A stretch of 64,000 nt of DNA from CBDDFS01 sp965227255 (GTDB lineage Bacteria > Bacteroidota > Bacteroidia > Flavobacteriales_E > Vicingaceae): contig CBDDFS010000006.1 of assembly GCA_965227255.1 (NCBI GenBank), positions 1-64,000 of the forward strand, read 5' to 3'. Position numbers and translations under genes: made by a program. How positions within the stretch are numbered: position 1 is the stretch's first letter; every line of letters starts with the position of its first letter. The notes under the pieces are model-generated. The model was not told the origin of the DNA. It saw only the letters and a program-made list of their open reading frames with translations, and made no database searches. Positions 63,620 to 64,000 of this stretch are shown piece after piece.

Positions 63620-64000
63620 ATGGGACAGGTTAGATTTAGATTAAATAAAGGTTTGACAATTAAAAATGACTCTGTTCCTGTACCAATCTATATTCGATTT
63701 ACAGATGGTAGATCATTTGAATTTAGTGCCTCGACAAGATGCAAAGTCACAACGAAAGATTGGAACTTCAAGAAAGAGAGAGTCAAACCAACATCACCAT
63801 TGCCCGAAAAAGGACGAATTAACTCTTTGCTTTCTCGTTTGGAAACCGAATTCACTCAAGCTGATGCTGAGGCAATGGCTAAGTCTCTACCATTTCGTCA
63901 GACAGAGGCTCGCAGACTATTCGACCAAATTGTTAAACCAAATAAAAAAAGCGGGAAAGGTGAGATCATGGATTTCTTGTATAACCTTCTTGAAAAGGCT
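63620..64000 (+). CDS. Tyrosine recombinase/phage-type integrase, N-terminal 127 residues, 3' end outside window
   Basis: The frame is open from ATG 63620 to the right edge. The N-terminus has the arm-type DNA-binding domain of Bacteroidota integrases: PVPIYIRFTDGRSFEFSAS, then KVTTKDWNFKKERVKP and INSLLSRLETEFTQAD. The core SAM-like domain is just starting (MDFLYNLLEKA); the catalytic R-H-R-Y residues lie outside the window. Members integrate and excise mobile elements at short core sites. Its place 150 bp after repeat copy 2 suggests that this repeat is its attL/attR-type site (inference). Codon use is AT-rich, like the accessory pair. Confidence 0.85.
   Translation, partial: MGQVRFRLNKGLTIKNDSVPVPIYIRFTDGRSFEFSASTRCKVTTKDWNFKKERVKPTSPLPEKGRINSLLSRLETEFTQADAEAMAKSLPFRQTEARRLFDQIVKPNKKSGKGEIMDFLYNLLEKA

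Overview
The window looks like a chromosomal segment of a member of the Bacteroidota, probably a Flavobacteriia-like or related marine or soil lineage. The evidence is five secreted proteins with type IX secretion (T9SS) C-terminal sorting signals (one with SprB repeats, one with a gliding-motility-type C-terminus), a TonB-dependent receptor with a carboxypeptidase-regulatory-like N-terminus, many short lipoprotein and outer-membrane beta-barrel genes, frequent GTG/TTG starts without clear Shine-Dalgarno sites, and AT-rich intergenic DNA. No rRNA, convincing tRNA, CRISPR array, insertion sequence or replication origin was found.

Left part (0-33.9 kb): a class I glutamine-amidotransferase-like lipoprotein runs off the left edge, followed by a GC-rich palindromic spacer and an MsbA-like ABC exporter. 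Then come a tightly coupled porin / metallophosphoesterase / outer-membrane protein operon, a Crp/Fnr regulator, a DoxX protein, a DUF1571-LysM protein, a VWA + AAA ATPase pair, an M90-like peptidase, a MATE exporter, a di-haem cytochrome c peroxidase, a frameshifted MuiA/DUF4139 gene, a SpoIIE-type phosphatase, a MarC remnant and arfB. A His-rich protein / TonB receptor / lipoprotein operon looks like metal uptake. It is followed by an AraC regulator, an NAD(P)-dependent reductase, a second DUF1571-LysM paralogue, tandem SnoaL domains, a DUF2341-LamG T9SS cargo, an Omp85-like barrel, a TMEM175-like channel and another barrel protein.

Middle (34.7-38.8 kb): five consecutive genes (TPR lipoprotein, amidinotransferase-family lipoprotein, DUF2568, DUF2391, T9SS cargo) are all interrupted by single-base indels while the protein sequence stays well conserved. 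This is either a low-quality consensus block or a decaying region. Next are a CPA2 antiporter and PPK2 in one operon, then a cluster of T9SS cargo proteins (41-49.4 kb) around a TPR-HTH regulator.

Right part: an OFA-family MFS transporter, then a seven-gene drug-efflux-type operon (TetR, TolC, HlyD lipoprotein, two ABC ATPases, two ABC-2 permeases) that resembles a split-ATPase version of the E. coli cecR-ybhGFSR system. Small hypothetical, GNAT, DUF2846-like and TPR genes follow. The right edge (61.6-64 kb) is accessory DNA: a near-identical 54-bp terminator-plus-core repeat occurs on both sides of an AT-rich two-gene unit of unknown function, and a tyrosine recombinase gene begins just after the second copy and runs off the window. 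This edge is the best candidate for an uncharacterised mobile cargo system.
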